In this document: positions 27,427 through 36,278 of the stretch, piece after piece
Layout: the number at the start of each line of letters is the position of its first letter
Position numbering within the stretch: the first letter of the stretch is position 1
Assembly: GCF_007183175.1 (NCBI RefSeq)
Contig: NZ_AP019807.1
Coordinates: 1,842,001-1,906,000, forward strand
DNA from: Microbulbifer sp. GL-2
GTDB taxonomy: Bacteria; Pseudomonadota; Gammaproteobacteria; Pseudomonadales; Cellvibrionaceae
DNA length: 64,000 nt
Direction: 5' to 3'
The notes under the pieces: model-generated
Databases searched by the model: none
What the model saw: only the letters and a program-made list of their open reading frames with translations
Told to the model about the DNA's origin: nothing
Position numbers and translations under genes: made by a program

Positions 27427-28317
27427 ATGCGTTACATATCCGTACTGGGGCTGTTAACTTTGCTGGCACTTCTCGCCGCATGCGCAGACCGGGTTGAGGT
27501 ACCTCCGGCACATGTGGGTAAGATTCTGACCAAGAATGGCTATAAACCGGAGGTAGTGCCACCTTCTAAATTTCGCCTGGATATGTGTATATTTTATTGC
27601 GATAAGCTGGTCACAATGACAATCGCAGATTTTGGTCATGTGGAGAAGTTCAAGGTCTTTATGCCTAAGGATCAACTCAATATGAGCTTTGATATACGCA
27701 TGACAGGAGCTATCAACAATGATGCTATAGATCATGTTTTTGATCGTATACCTCCGGTTAATGGCAATATTTCAGTGAACCATGTATATGGCACTTATGC
27801 TCAGCCAGTAATTAGAGATGTGGTGCGTGGTGTTGTGGCCAAGTATTCGATTAATGAGATTGCTTCCAGTCGGGAATCTCTAAGTCAGGAGCTTTTTAAT
27901 GAAGTGGCCAAGGCTCTAAAAGGCACTCCAATTGTCGTCAAACGCCTAGGCCTGGCCGATGTACAGTTTCCCAAAGTAATTACCCAAGCCAAGGAACGGG
28001 CGGCAGAGAGGCGCGAATTGATTGAGCAGGAAAAAGCTCAGTTTGAAATCCAGAAAATCCAAATGGAGCGGGATCTGGAGCGGGAGAAAATGAATCGCGC
28101 TATTGCTGTAGAGAAGGCAATTGGACAGAAGGAGGTGAATGATCTCCTGGCCAAATCTGTTACTGATAAATATCTCTCTTACCGCACCTTAGAGGTTCTG
28201 GACAAAATGGCGGCCTCGAACAACAAAGTGTTTTTGCCAGTTGAAGCTCTGGGGACCATTGGCCTGCAGCACGCGGTATTTAGCGATCAGGTAAAGCAGG
28301 TTGCAAGGAAAAATTAA
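27427..28317 (+). CDS. SPFH/Band-7 domain lipoprotein
   Basis: The 296-residue product has a lipobox (LLAACADR, Cys about 20) followed by an SPFH/prohibitin-like domain (about 22-180; VPPAHVGKILTKNG, IRDVVRGVVAKYSINEIASSR). A charged coiled coil follows (about 190-240, QAKERAAERRELIEQEKAQFEIQK). The C-terminal segment (SYRTLEVLDKMA...KVFLPVEALG) is typical of HflC/prohibitin relatives. Membrane attachment by lipidation instead of a transmembrane helix is unusual. SPFH proteins form ring scaffolds in membranes. The divergent DUF350 and transglutaminase genes are its likely partners. Confidence 0.88.
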   Translation: MRYISVLGLLTLLALLAACADRVEVPPAHVGKILTKNGYKPEVVPPSKFRLDMCIFYCDKLVTMTIADFGHVEKFKVFMPKDQLNMSFDIRMTGAINNDAIDHVFDRIPPVNGNISVNHVYGTYAQPVIRDVVRGVVAKYSINEIASSRESLSQELFNEVAKALKGTPIVVKRLGLADVQFPKVITQAKERAAERRELIEQEKAQFEIQKIQMERDLEREKMNRAIAVEKAIGQKEVNDLLAKSVTDKYLSYRTLEVLDKMAASNNKVFLPVEALGTIGLQHAVFSDQVKQVARKN

Positions 28318-28456
28318 TCATGAAGATAGATTGTTTTGGCTGTCTCGACGATTTACCCGAGTGAAGTGTTAATTATTCTGTTAGATTTTTGCTTGTATCT
28401 TTGCTGTAGCTGAATGGAAGTGCCTTCAATTTTTATATTGTAGGTATATCTATTAT

Positions 28457-28487
28457 AAAAAAGGACGCTCGGCTACTCCCAGCGTCC
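28457..28487 (-). terminator. Intrinsic terminator of the ABM monooxygenase gene
   Basis: Minus-strand GGACGCT / AGCGTCC stem with an 11-base loop, followed by six T's, 20 bp past the stop. Confidence 0.85.
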
Positions 28488-28506
28488 CTCTTGGTCACGT
28501 TATGAT

Positions 28507-28800
28507 TTAGTCTTCTATTTCCGTCATTTCATTCAGGATAAATTCCTCTACCGCGCCCTTTGTGGCGGACATATATTCCTGCAGATGGGTATTGTTCATG
28601 TGGGTCTGCCAAAGTTCACGGCTCTGCCAGTTTTCATAAAATAGGAAGTGGGCGGGGTTATCGTTGTCCTGGTGCAGGTTGTAATTTACGCAACCCTCTT
28701 CGGCGCGAGTAGTATTAATCAACTTTAAAAGTTCGGATTTTACCAGGTCAATTTTGTCGGCTTTGGCTTTAATATTGGCAACAATTGTCAGTCTGCTCAT
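28507..28800 (-). CDS. Antibiotic biosynthesis monooxygenase (ABM) family protein
   Basis: The 97-residue protein is a single ferredoxin-like ABM domain: LTIVANIKAKADKIDLVKSELLKL, then EEGCVNYNLHQDNDNP and FLFYENWQSRELWQTHMNNTH. These are the hallmarks of YgiN/quinol-monooxygenase-like dimers. A good GGAG box precedes the ATG. It is divergent from a LysR-type regulator, the classical arrangement for a regulated quinone or electrophile detoxification gene. The substrate is unknown. Confidence 0.88.
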   Translation of the reverse strand: MSRLTIVANIKAKADKIDLVKSELLKLINTTRAEEGCVNYNLHQDNDNPAHFLFYENWQSRELWQTHMNNTHLQEYMSATKGAVEEFILNEMTEIED

Positions 28801-28960
28801 TATGTAACTCCGGGTTTACATTCACTGAAAATATGTCTTGGCTACTCGATATAGAGTGCCATCAGTCTAGGTCTACGACTTCTATCGGTCATCAATACCT
28901 CTGCCAGAGCTTTTTGTGTCACGCTCGATAATATGTACTGCATTGATGAGATAGATGCAT

Positions 28961-28972
28961 TCTAGTACTAGA
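28961..28972. promoter_or_regulatory. Candidate LysR operator TCTAGTACTAGA
   Basis: A perfect 12-base palindrome in the gap between the divergent ABM and LysR genes, 57 bp upstream of the LysR start. LysR-type regulators bind such dyads; function is inferred. Confidence 0.4.
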
Positions 28973-29028
28973 TTTCCACTATTTAAACGTTACAATCTTT
29001 GAATCTTTATCAAAAAAAAATTGATAAT

Positions 29029-29973
29029 ATGCTTATTGAAGATTTGGAAGTTATCCTTAAAGTAGCTGAATTCCGCAGTATTACTGCCGCCGCGGCCAGC
29101 CTTGATATGCGCACAGCAACTGCAAGTGCGGCGATTAAACGAGTTGAAAGTGCCTTGGGGGCAGACTTGTTTATTCGCACGACCCGACAGTTACGGCTTT
29201 CCAGTGCGGGGGAGCGCTTTATACCCAAGTGTCAAGAAGCGTTGTTGATGCTGGATCTGGCCAAACAGGACCTGAAAGAGGGCAGTGCAGAGATTACTGG
29301 TGATTTGCGTATTGGTGTTTCCTCTGATCTTGGGCGCAACCTGGTAGCACCCTGGCTGGATGAGTTTCAAGAGCAGCATCCCGGAGTTGGCTTAAAAATA
29401 AATATCACTGACAGTCAGGTGGATTTTTATCGTGACCCAGTGGATATAGCCCTGCGCTATGGACCGCCAGGAGATGCGAATCTTTATGGCTTCAAAATTT
29501 GCGATGTGCCTCGTCTATTATGTGCGGCACCTGGGTATCTGGACCGGCGAGGTACTCCACGAACTCCCAATGATCTCTCCAAGCATAACGGTCTTTTTTA
29601 TCAGCTGCATGAGATAATCCACAATATATGGGAGTTTTCTCATGAGGGTGAGATACTTAAAGTACGCATGAGCGGCAACCGCTCCTCTAATGACGGAGAT
29701 CTTGTACGACGTTGGTGTGTGGCGGGCAGAGGACTAGCAATTAAATCCAGCCTGGATATGTCAGTAGATTTGCTTAGTGGAAAAGTAGTTCCTGTAATGA
29801 CTTCTTATACACCTAAGTCTACAGAGTTATGGCTTGTCTGTCCTGGCAGACAGTCGATAACGCCAGCTGTTCGGCTCGTGAGGGATAACTTTCGCGATAA
29901 ATGTAAAGAGATATTGCAGGAGCTGGCAAAGAAAAAAATTTTGGCAAAAAATATCATTAAAAATTCCGGCTAG
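29029..29973 (+). CDS. LysR-type transcriptional regulator
   Basis: The start is taken as ATG 29029 (MLIEDLEVILKVAEF), matching the usual LysR N-terminus; an upstream in-frame TTG at 28999 would add ten Lys/Asn-rich residues. The 314-residue product has a winged helix-turn-helix (RSITAAAASLDMRTATASAAIKRVE) and a periplasmic-binding-like effector domain (LRIGVSSDLGRNLVAPWL, DIALRYGPPGD). It sits 198-228 bp from the divergent ABM gene, its probable target. Confidence 0.9.
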   Translation: MLIEDLEVILKVAEFRSITAAAASLDMRTATASAAIKRVESALGADLFIRTTRQLRLSSAGERFIPKCQEALLMLDLAKQDLKEGSAEITGDLRIGVSSDLGRNLVAPWLDEFQEQHPGVGLKINITDSQVDFYRDPVDIALRYGPPGDANLYGFKICDVPRLLCAAPGYLDRRGTPRTPNDLSKHNGLFYQLHEIIHNIWEFSHEGEILKVRMSGNRSSNDGDLVRRWCVAGRGLAIKSSLDMSVDLLSGKVVPVMTSYTPKSTELWLVCPGRQSITPAVRLVRDNFRDKCKEILQELAKKKILAKNIIKNSG

Positions 29974-30012
29974 AATTTTTTTTGGGTCTTGGAATTTACT
30001 GCGTTTAGTTTT

Positions 30013-30044
30013 TATTAAGAGGGAGTTAACACTCCCTCTTAATA
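30013..30044. terminator. Hairpin between convergent LysR and subtilase genes
   Basis: A perfect 14-bp stem TATTAAGAGGGAGT / ACTCCCTCTTAATA with a TAAC loop, located between the two stops. Neither side has a strong T-run, so termination efficiency is uncertain. Confidence 0.6.
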
Positions 30045-30055
30045 GTTAGAGAGAA

Positions 30056-31561
30056 TTATATGGTGCCTGTACAGCCATTAGTTGACAAGTAGTCATAAGC
30101 AGCTTTAGCTTGTACCAGTCCATAGCCGTAAGCGTTATCGCGGCCAGCGTCTCCCAGGTCTTCTGCTGTAGTAGTCAGGGCCGTACGAATTTCGCTATTG
30201 CTACAGCTGGGAAAATGACTCCAAACCAGGGCGGCCACACCGGCGACATGTGGAGTTGCCATCGAGGTGCCATTGAAATACTCATAATCACTGGCATTGT
30301 TGGCCAAAGTAGCACTGCTGCCCAATTGCCCGAGAAGGGTGTTACCATCACTACCTGAGATGCCTATTGAGGGGATATTGGTAGCAGTTTCACCCAGGGT
30401 GGCGCTTGATAGCAATCCGGATTCATTGTTATAGATAACTGCTGCGATGCCACCACCAGCCTCACAGTTCAATACCTTGTCGGCAAAGCTGATATTACCA
30501 CGCTCTATTAAACATACCTTACCAGCGGCACTGTTACAGGCAGATTCTGCAGTACCACAATTTTCCAGGGCGCCAGTAATATCTCCAAGAGGAGAGCCTG
30601 AAATAGGGGCAGCTTCAAAATCAGCTCCGGCCACATTTAGAGAGGAAACCCTGCCGGTTCCAGTTGGTACAGAGGAGAGAACCTGTACTCCCGGTGCGGA
30701 TAGCTCAACCTGATTAGTTTGCTGGGAGGATTCCCAAATCTCTTTATTACTATCAATTGCACCAACTGAGATAACCGAATCATATGAGGCAGGGTAGGAA
30801 TGTCGTGTATTGCCATCATTGCCCGCAGCGGCAACAGATAGAATGCCACGACTGTTCAGGTTATTAAATGTACGTCTTTCAAAGAAATTAAATTGCTCAC
30901 CGCCAAGGCTCATATTGATAACATTAGCACCGTTATCTGCACACACTTCAGCTGCTGCCATGAGAGAGGAAGAGTAGGCCCAACCATCACCGCCAAAGAC
31001 TTTGACAATATGAAGGTTAATGTTACTGCTGGGCATTACGCCCACAACACCAGTTTCATTATTCATTGCTGAAATGGTACCGGCAACATGAGTGCCGTGT
31101 CCGCTTTGATCCTCATACCAGTTTCCAGCGCCAGCGGGATCACTGCTACCTGTAACGGCATTGCCGGAGAGATCTTCGTGGGCTATATCGTAGCCGGAAT
31201 CAATAATACATACTGTGCGATTGCCTGCTTGGGTATCCCCCAGCTGGTCGGCCTGTACCATGGGGATGCCAAAAGGTACCTGCTGCGCCATTGGGTAGCG
31301 TTTGACATCTTCCTCAATAAATTCAATGTTTGGATTCCTGCGAAGGGCCTTTAAGGCTTTTTCTGGAAGGTGCGCGGCCATAGCATTTTGTCTGCGTATC
31401 TCCAGTGCTTTGCGTCCACCCCTTTCACGCATATGTGATTTTACTGATTCGCCTTTACCCTGTTTAAAGGTGATGATGTAGCGTTTATCCTCAGCGCTGG
31501 CATGGGACGCAATGGCCATGGTTAGTATGCTGGTGGCGACCATTGATACAACATTTTTCAT
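30056..31561 (-). CDS. Secreted subtilisin-like serine protease (S8) with PA insert
   Basis: The 501-residue preproprotein has a Sec signal peptide (to about residue 23). An I9-type inhibitor propeptide (about 26-90, YIITFKQGKG...IEFIEEDVKR) follows. The S8 catalytic domain has Asp121 (IIDSGYD), His155 (GHGTHVAG) and Ser433 (NGTSMATPH). A protease-associated domain is inserted before the Ser block (about 310-410, GKVCLIERGNISFADKV). It is a single gene preceded by a long 5' region and is presumably secreted to degrade external protein. Confidence 0.95.
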   Translation of the reverse strand: MKNVVSMVATSILTMAIASHASAEDKRYIITFKQGKGESVKSHMRERGGRKALEIRRQNAMAAHLPEKALKALRRNPNIEFIEEDVKRYPMAQQVPFGIPMVQADQLGDTQAGNRTVCIIDSGYDIAHEDLSGNAVTGSSDPAGAGNWYEDQSGHGTHVAGTISAMNNETGVVGVMPSSNINLHIVKVFGGDGWAYSSSLMAAAEVCADNGANVINMSLGGEQFNFFERRTFNNLNSRGILSVAAAGNDGNTRHSYPASYDSVISVGAIDSNKEIWESSQQTNQVELSAPGVQVLSSVPTGTGRVSSLNVAGADFEAAPISGSPLGDITGALENCGTAESACNSAAGKVCLIERGNISFADKVLNCEAGGGIAAVIYNNESGLLSSATLGETATNIPSIGISGSDGNTLLGQLGSSATLANNASDYEYFNGTSMATPHVAGVAALVWSHFPSCSNSEIRTALTTTAEDLGDAGRDNAYGYGLVQAKAAYDYLSTNGCTGTI

Positions 31562-32144
31562 TGATTGCTCCTAATAAGCTAGTGTTATTTTATTGTTGTT
31601 TTATATTGGTAGATATTTTGTTCTCTATGAGAGCCTGAAAAATAACAGTTTTTTAATATTCGTGAAGTGAGTGGGTTAAGGAATGTGCGCTAATTTGCAA
31701 ATTGGAATTTTTCTTAACTCTTCTCAAAAAAATAATTGAGATGTTGGGCGTCTGTTTCGTCTAATCAATAATTCTGTCTATATTGCTAATGAGTACTTAC
31801 TTATATTTCTAAGTATGATTCCTTGTTGATCTTTTCTCTGGAACATATTGGGAGTGATCAAGTGTATATCGGATCTAATTTTAGCTCAGCATATGTTGGA
31901 AATTTAATAAATTGCCTGTAATAGTTTGGCTGTCTATTCAATTATAATTTTTACACATGAATCACAGTCCTGGATGATTCAGGAAGGCGTGATTTTTTCG
32001 ATTGGTGGGGTCTGATTGGAGTGGCCCGTTAAATGTTTCCAAGTTTGTTTTGATGATTTCTGCTGTAAATCATTGTTACCCTAATGCATGAGTGCTAGAT
32101 ATCACTTAATGCTGATAGTATTATTTTAATTTTTCAGGAAATTT
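31562..32144. other. Long AT-rich intergenic stretch between two protease genes
   Basis: Upstream region of the subtilase. No gene was found. It contains copy B of the bipartite motif. Confidence 0.5.
31992..32033 (+). repeat. Bipartite intergenic motif, copy B
   Basis: ATTTTTTCG and GAGTGGCCCGTTAAA with starts 27 bases apart, identical in sequence and spacing to copy A at 20951-20992. Confidence 0.5.
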
Positions 32145-32181
32145 AAAAGGGCAATCAAACCGTTATAAAGATTTGATTGCC
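32145..32181 (-). terminator. Intrinsic terminator of the M16 protease gene
   Basis: A ten-base-pair stem GGCAATCAAA / TTTGATTGCC with a 12-base loop, 12 bp past the stop. On the minus strand CTTTTAAATTT follows. Confidence 0.75.
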
Positions 32182-32193
32182 AGGGAGGGGTTC

Positions 32194-35013
32194 TTAGTTG
32201 ATGTTTAATCCGGAGGCGGGTTTGCCATTCGCGTTTAGTTCAATGATCGGTCCGATATCCAATTCACGAATATTGTTTTCAATTTTACTCTTATCTCCGA
32301 CAATTACCCAGGTGAACTGATCTGGTTTGATTGTTTGCTTGGCCAGGTTATGTACGGCTTGCAGATTGATTTCGCGTATTTTTTCAGCATAGCTGTCCAT
32401 ATAATCCAAAGGGCGATCATAAGTAATCATTCCAGCAATAGCGTTGGATACTGCTCCAATTGTCTCAAACCGGCCTGGGAGTTCATTAACTCGTTTACTT
32501 TTTACCTTTTGTAATTCTTCTTTGAGAGCAGGTTTGTCACCGATATATGCATGTAGCTCTTTTTGTAACTCATGTAAAGATTCGCTGGTCTTATCCGTTT
32601 GTACAGGTGCATAAACTATAAGTGGTTGCTGTCCCTTTGCGCCTGTCATAAAGGAATAGGCCCCGTAAGCCCAGTGTTTGTCTTCACGTAAATTCATATT
32701 GAGGCGTGCGGTGAATGTTCCGCCGAAGATATCGTTCATCATATGCAGTGCTTCGCGCTCTGCAATTTTTTCGGAAGGTGCCAGCAAACCACCAATAATT
32801 ATAGTCTGCTCAGCTCCAGGTTTATCGATCAGGTAGATACTGGACATTTCCGGGTGTGCTACCTGAGGCAGATTCTTCTGTGGCAATGCTGCTTCGGGTA
32901 CACGCCAATCGGCAAAATGTTGTTCCAGCCTTTTAGTCAGCTCCTCCATAGTGATATCGCCAGCAGCTATCAGTGTGGCGTTGTCTGGACGCATCCAGGT
33001 TTGGTGATAATTTACCAGGTCATCACGGTTCAAAGATTGGATAGAGGTTTCGGTACCAGAGCCCGTGAGCGGAACGCTATAGGCGTGATCCTTACCGTAT
33101 AGCAGTGGTGGCAGATTGCGTAAGGCCATCTGTATAGGGCGAGTTTTCTCCTGCTGAATAGATGCAATCCAGCGGGTTCGCTTGCGCTCAATCTCGTCCT
33201 CAGAAAAACTGGGATTCATCACGATATCGGCGAATAATGCCATTGAATCCTCTAGATTAACCTTCAGTGCGTTGAGGTGTACTGTAGAGGTGTCAATATC
33301 TGCTGCGGCACTAATTCTTGCTCCTAGCAACTCCTCTTTGGCACTGATCTCCAGCGCGTTTAGATTACCGGTGCCCTCTTTCAGCATAGACATTGCATAA
33401 CTGGATGTACCCAGTTTATTACCCTGGTCTGCGGCATAGCCGGCATCAAATTGCAGTCGCATATCCACAACCGGAACCGAATGACGTTCAGCCAGCAATA
33501 CCTTCAGGCCGTTTGATAGTTGCGCTGTTTGTACCTTTGGGAAGGGGACACTTGGAAAATTGCCGGTTTCCGGCAGCTTAGATCTGTCCGCACCAGAATC
33601 AGCAGTGGTGTATTCTGGAAACGGGTGCACCTCCAGATTATAGTCACCAGTAGATAACCATTTTTGTGAGGTGGCTTTTACTTGCTTTGGAGTAATATCC
33701 TGTTTTTCTCTCAGTGCATCGAGATAAGCATTGGGGTCATTTAGATAAAGTTCGCCGCGGGCAAGGATGACGCCTTTGCCGCTCCAACCACCGACTTGTT
33801 CCAGATTGCGGGCAAAGGATGCATATTCATTCATATTAACACGAGCCAGCTCCTCTTCCGTTGGGCCCTCTTCCAGGAAGCGGTGTAATTCTTCATCAAT
33901 TGCCTTCTCAATCTTGGATAACTCTATACCGGGTTTAGCGTTGGCGATAATCGGGAATATTGAGGATAGTTCGAATTGCTGTAGTCCAATATTAACATCC
34001 GTGGCAATTTGATCCTGATATACGAGGCGCTTGTAAAGCCGTGAATTCTTCCCATCACCAAGTATTGCTGCTGCTAGGGCAATTGCATTAGCATCCTCGT
34101 GGGCGAGGCCAGGTGTATTCCAGACTTTGTAGAGACGGGACTGGGCTACGCGATCATACATTTGTTCGCGACTGGATTGATCGCGCTTTGCGATCCAAGA
34201 TTTTTTCTTGATTAGCGGTGGGCCGGCAGGAATATCACCAAAATACTGACTCGCTTTTTCCTTGGCTGTTTCCATATCAATATCGCCGGCCAATACCAGC
34301 ACTGTATTAGCTGCCCCATAGTACTGTTTAAACCACTCATGAACATCGTCCAAAGTAGCTGCACTCAAATCCTCCATGGAGCCAATAGTAGTCCAGGAGT
34401 AGGGGTGGCCGGCGGGATATATCGCCTTTTGCAATTGCTCCCAGACTTTTCCGTAGGGCTGGTTTTGACCCTGACGTTTCTCGTTCTGCACTACACCGCG
34501 TTGCTCATCAAGTTTTTCCTGGGTGATTACTCCAAGCAGGTGCCCCATTCGGTCAGACTCCATCCATAGGGCCATATCCAATGCGTTAGTCGGTATCGTC
34601 TCAAAGTAATTGGTGCGGTCCAGCCAGGTAGTACCGTTCATACCGGTAGCGCCCGCCAGCTCAAAAGGCTTGAAATATTCGTCGTTATAGTTTTCTGAAC
34701 CGTTAAACATCAAGTGTTCGAACAGGTGGGCAAAACCAGTGCGGCCAGGCTTTTCATCCTTTGAGCCCACATGATACCAGACACCTACGGATACAATTGG
34801 TGCTTTGCGATTCTCATGCACGATCACTCGAAGACCATTTGGCAGGGTAAATTTCTCGTATTTTATTTCCAATGGAGCGAAAGAATGTTTCGGTGTGGTG
34901 ACTTCTGCGACGTTTTGATTTTGGGTGGTTACACCATTTTTCGGGGCTTCACTACAGGCTGATATAGCCAGTGATATAGCCAGTGGCATGCTGTACTTTC
35001 GTACTATTTTCAT
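32194..35013 (-). CDS. M16-family zinc metallopeptidase lipoprotein (two tandem M16 units)
   Basis: The start is ATG 35013, preceded by AAGGAAAG at proper spacing; an upstream in-frame TTG at 35040 is less likely. The 939-residue product has a lipobox (AISAC, Cys20). An active first M16 unit has the inverted zinc motif HLFEH (His96, Glu99, His100). A second, inactive-looking M16 unit begins near residue 490 (LSNGLKVLLAERHSVPVVDM) and lacks HxxEH. The domain series fits pitrilysin-like clamshell peptidases of the outer membrane. It is monocistronic with its own terminator. Confidence 0.92.
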   Translation of the reverse strand: MKIVRKYSMPLAISLAISACSEAPKNGVTTQNQNVAEVTTPKHSFAPLEIKYEKFTLPNGLRVIVHENRKAPIVSVGVWYHVGSKDEKPGRTGFAHLFEHLMFNGSENYNDEYFKPFELAGATGMNGTTWLDRTNYFETIPTNALDMALWMESDRMGHLLGVITQEKLDEQRGVVQNEKRQGQNQPYGKVWEQLQKAIYPAGHPYSWTTIGSMEDLSAATLDDVHEWFKQYYGAANTVLVLAGDIDMETAKEKASQYFGDIPAGPPLIKKKSWIAKRDQSSREQMYDRVAQSRLYKVWNTPGLAHEDANAIALAAAILGDGKNSRLYKRLVYQDQIATDVNIGLQQFELSSIFPIIANAKPGIELSKIEKAIDEELHRFLEEGPTEEELARVNMNEYASFARNLEQVGGWSGKGVILARGELYLNDPNAYLDALREKQDITPKQVKATSQKWLSTGDYNLEVHPFPEYTTADSGADRSKLPETGNFPSVPFPKVQTAQLSNGLKVLLAERHSVPVVDMRLQFDAGYAADQGNKLGTSSYAMSMLKEGTGNLNALEISAKEELLGARISAAADIDTSTVHLNALKVNLEDSMALFADIVMNPSFSEDEIERKRTRWIASIQQEKTRPIQMALRNLPPLLYGKDHAYSVPLTGSGTETSIQSLNRDDLVNYHQTWMRPDNATLIAAGDITMEELTKRLEQHFADWRVPEAALPQKNLPQVAHPEMSSIYLIDKPGAEQTIIIGGLLAPSEKIAEREALHMMNDIFGGTFTARLNMNLREDKHWAYGAYSFMTGAKGQQPLIVYAPVQTDKTSESLHELQKELHAYIGDKPALKEELQKVKSKRVNELPGRFETIGAVSNAIAGMITYDRPLDYMDSYAEKIREINLQAVHNLAKQTIKPDQFTWVIVGDKSKIENNIRELDIGPIIELNANGKPASGLNIN

Positions 35014-35109
35014 GGGGCTTTCCTTGTCGAATAATCCCAATTGGCCGCTTAGGCAACAGAAAGTGTTGTTCTTGAGGGCCTTACAGTTATCCGGGAGTAA
35101 TTTTTCTAT

Positions 35110-35151
35110 TTTTATTCAGGTTTTGATCTGCGGGTGGAATGGCCAGTTAAA
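35110..35151 (+). repeat. Bipartite intergenic motif, weaker copy C
   Basis: GAATGGCCAGTTAAA (13 of 15 bases match copies A and B) begins 27 bases after TTTTATTCA (6 of 9). It lies 97 bp upstream of the M16 start and contains CCAGTT-AAA-AACTGG dyad symmetry. Confidence 0.35.
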
Positions 35152-35288
35152 AACTGGAGCCCACTCCGCCCGCCTTGCCGGCGTTAAGAATCTTCCGGTT
35201 AAGAATGTTATATCTATTCGGGAAGTACTTGGCAAACCCGGTGTACTGGCGAGCGGAAATTGGATACTTCGGTGAGCTTGGAAGAGGG

Positions 35289-35687
35289 TCAGTATGCTTG
35301 GCGAATAATATTGATGCCAGGTGTAACTGCGCGGTTCCAGGCGGCCTCAACTTCTGGGGAAAAGTCACTGTCATGTTGGCGTAAGGTGGCCATTAAAGCA
35401 TCCAGCCATAAGCGGTACCATTCTGGACGGATATTGTAGCCGTTACGGTCGTGGCTTTTACCAAGGGCGCGAAGTTTGGTATCTGACATGCCGCGGGCAT
35501 AGAGGACAAGTTGCATTATGCCGTTGCGCAGCAGGTGTCGTTGGGCTCTCATATCAGTATTGGCAAATAAGTCGCGAATATCTGCGGAGCTACCCATAAA
35601 GCGATCATAAAAGTCGATAAAGAATTGCTCGTTGTTGCAACAGCGCCCGTAGCTTTGAAAAACAATATCACTGTCCGACCGTTCCAT
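35289..35687 (-). CDS. Globin family protein
   Basis: The frame is open from 35789, but the start is best placed at ATG 35687 (MERSDSDIVFQSYGRC), giving 133 residues, the size of a single globin. The helix pattern fits: FFIDFYDRFMGSSADIRDLF (B-D region, Phe-rich), a proximal histidine in GKSHDRNGYNI (about His79) and an H helix WLDALMATLRQHD. It is a one-gene unit between the M16 protease and pgk. Such globins may sense or scavenge oxygen or NO; here that is inference. Confidence 0.85.
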   Translation of the reverse strand: MERSDSDIVFQSYGRCCNNEQFFIDFYDRFMGSSADIRDLFANTDMRAQRHLLRNGIMQLVLYARGMSDTKLRALGKSHDRNGYNIRPEWYRLWLDALMATLRQHDSDFSPEVEAAWNRAVTPGINIIRQAY

Positions 35688-36278
35688 ACTTAATAGATCT
35701 CCATGATGTGTCCGCCAGTGGCATACCACTAACCGGAACTTGTGTAGTAGCGTTTTGGAAGGGGGCGGCGATTCTAGCGGGGTGATCACGTTACGAAAAG
35801 CTCATTTGTGTCAATCAGTTAGTTACTGTGAAGGAAAGTGTTTGTCTGTTGTTACAGACCGCTTGGTCAGTTGGCCCTTGTATCCCTCAGCCTAACACTC
35901 GATACCCCTGTAAGGTTTAAACAGCGAATTAACTCCTAGTGTCCCTGTTGATGAAAAACTCGATGGATATCAGCCCGGGCCGATATTGAGCCCTGATGTC
36001 CTGAGTAGGAGGTTGCTGTTTTGGCGTATGACGTCTTTTTGGCGGTTGCCATGCACATAACGAATGCCTGTTCGGGATTTAATCTGGCATGGCCACTTCA
36101 ATAACCCGACTTGTTATTAAGGTACCGTGACCGAAAAGGCCATGTCATCTGTGTCCCAAGGCGGTGTTCCTGGTGAATTTACAGCGTTTTCCGCGTTTTC
36201 CTGTCGGCACTAGCGGGGTGCAGTTGATATACTCCGCGCCCATATTTTCAGTTAATCGAAGTAGAAGAGGGTTGGCGC
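35688..36278. other. Intergenic region upstream of pgk
   Basis: It must hold the pgk promoter and the globin promoter on opposite strands. No structured RNA or operator was identified by eye. Confidence 0.45.
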
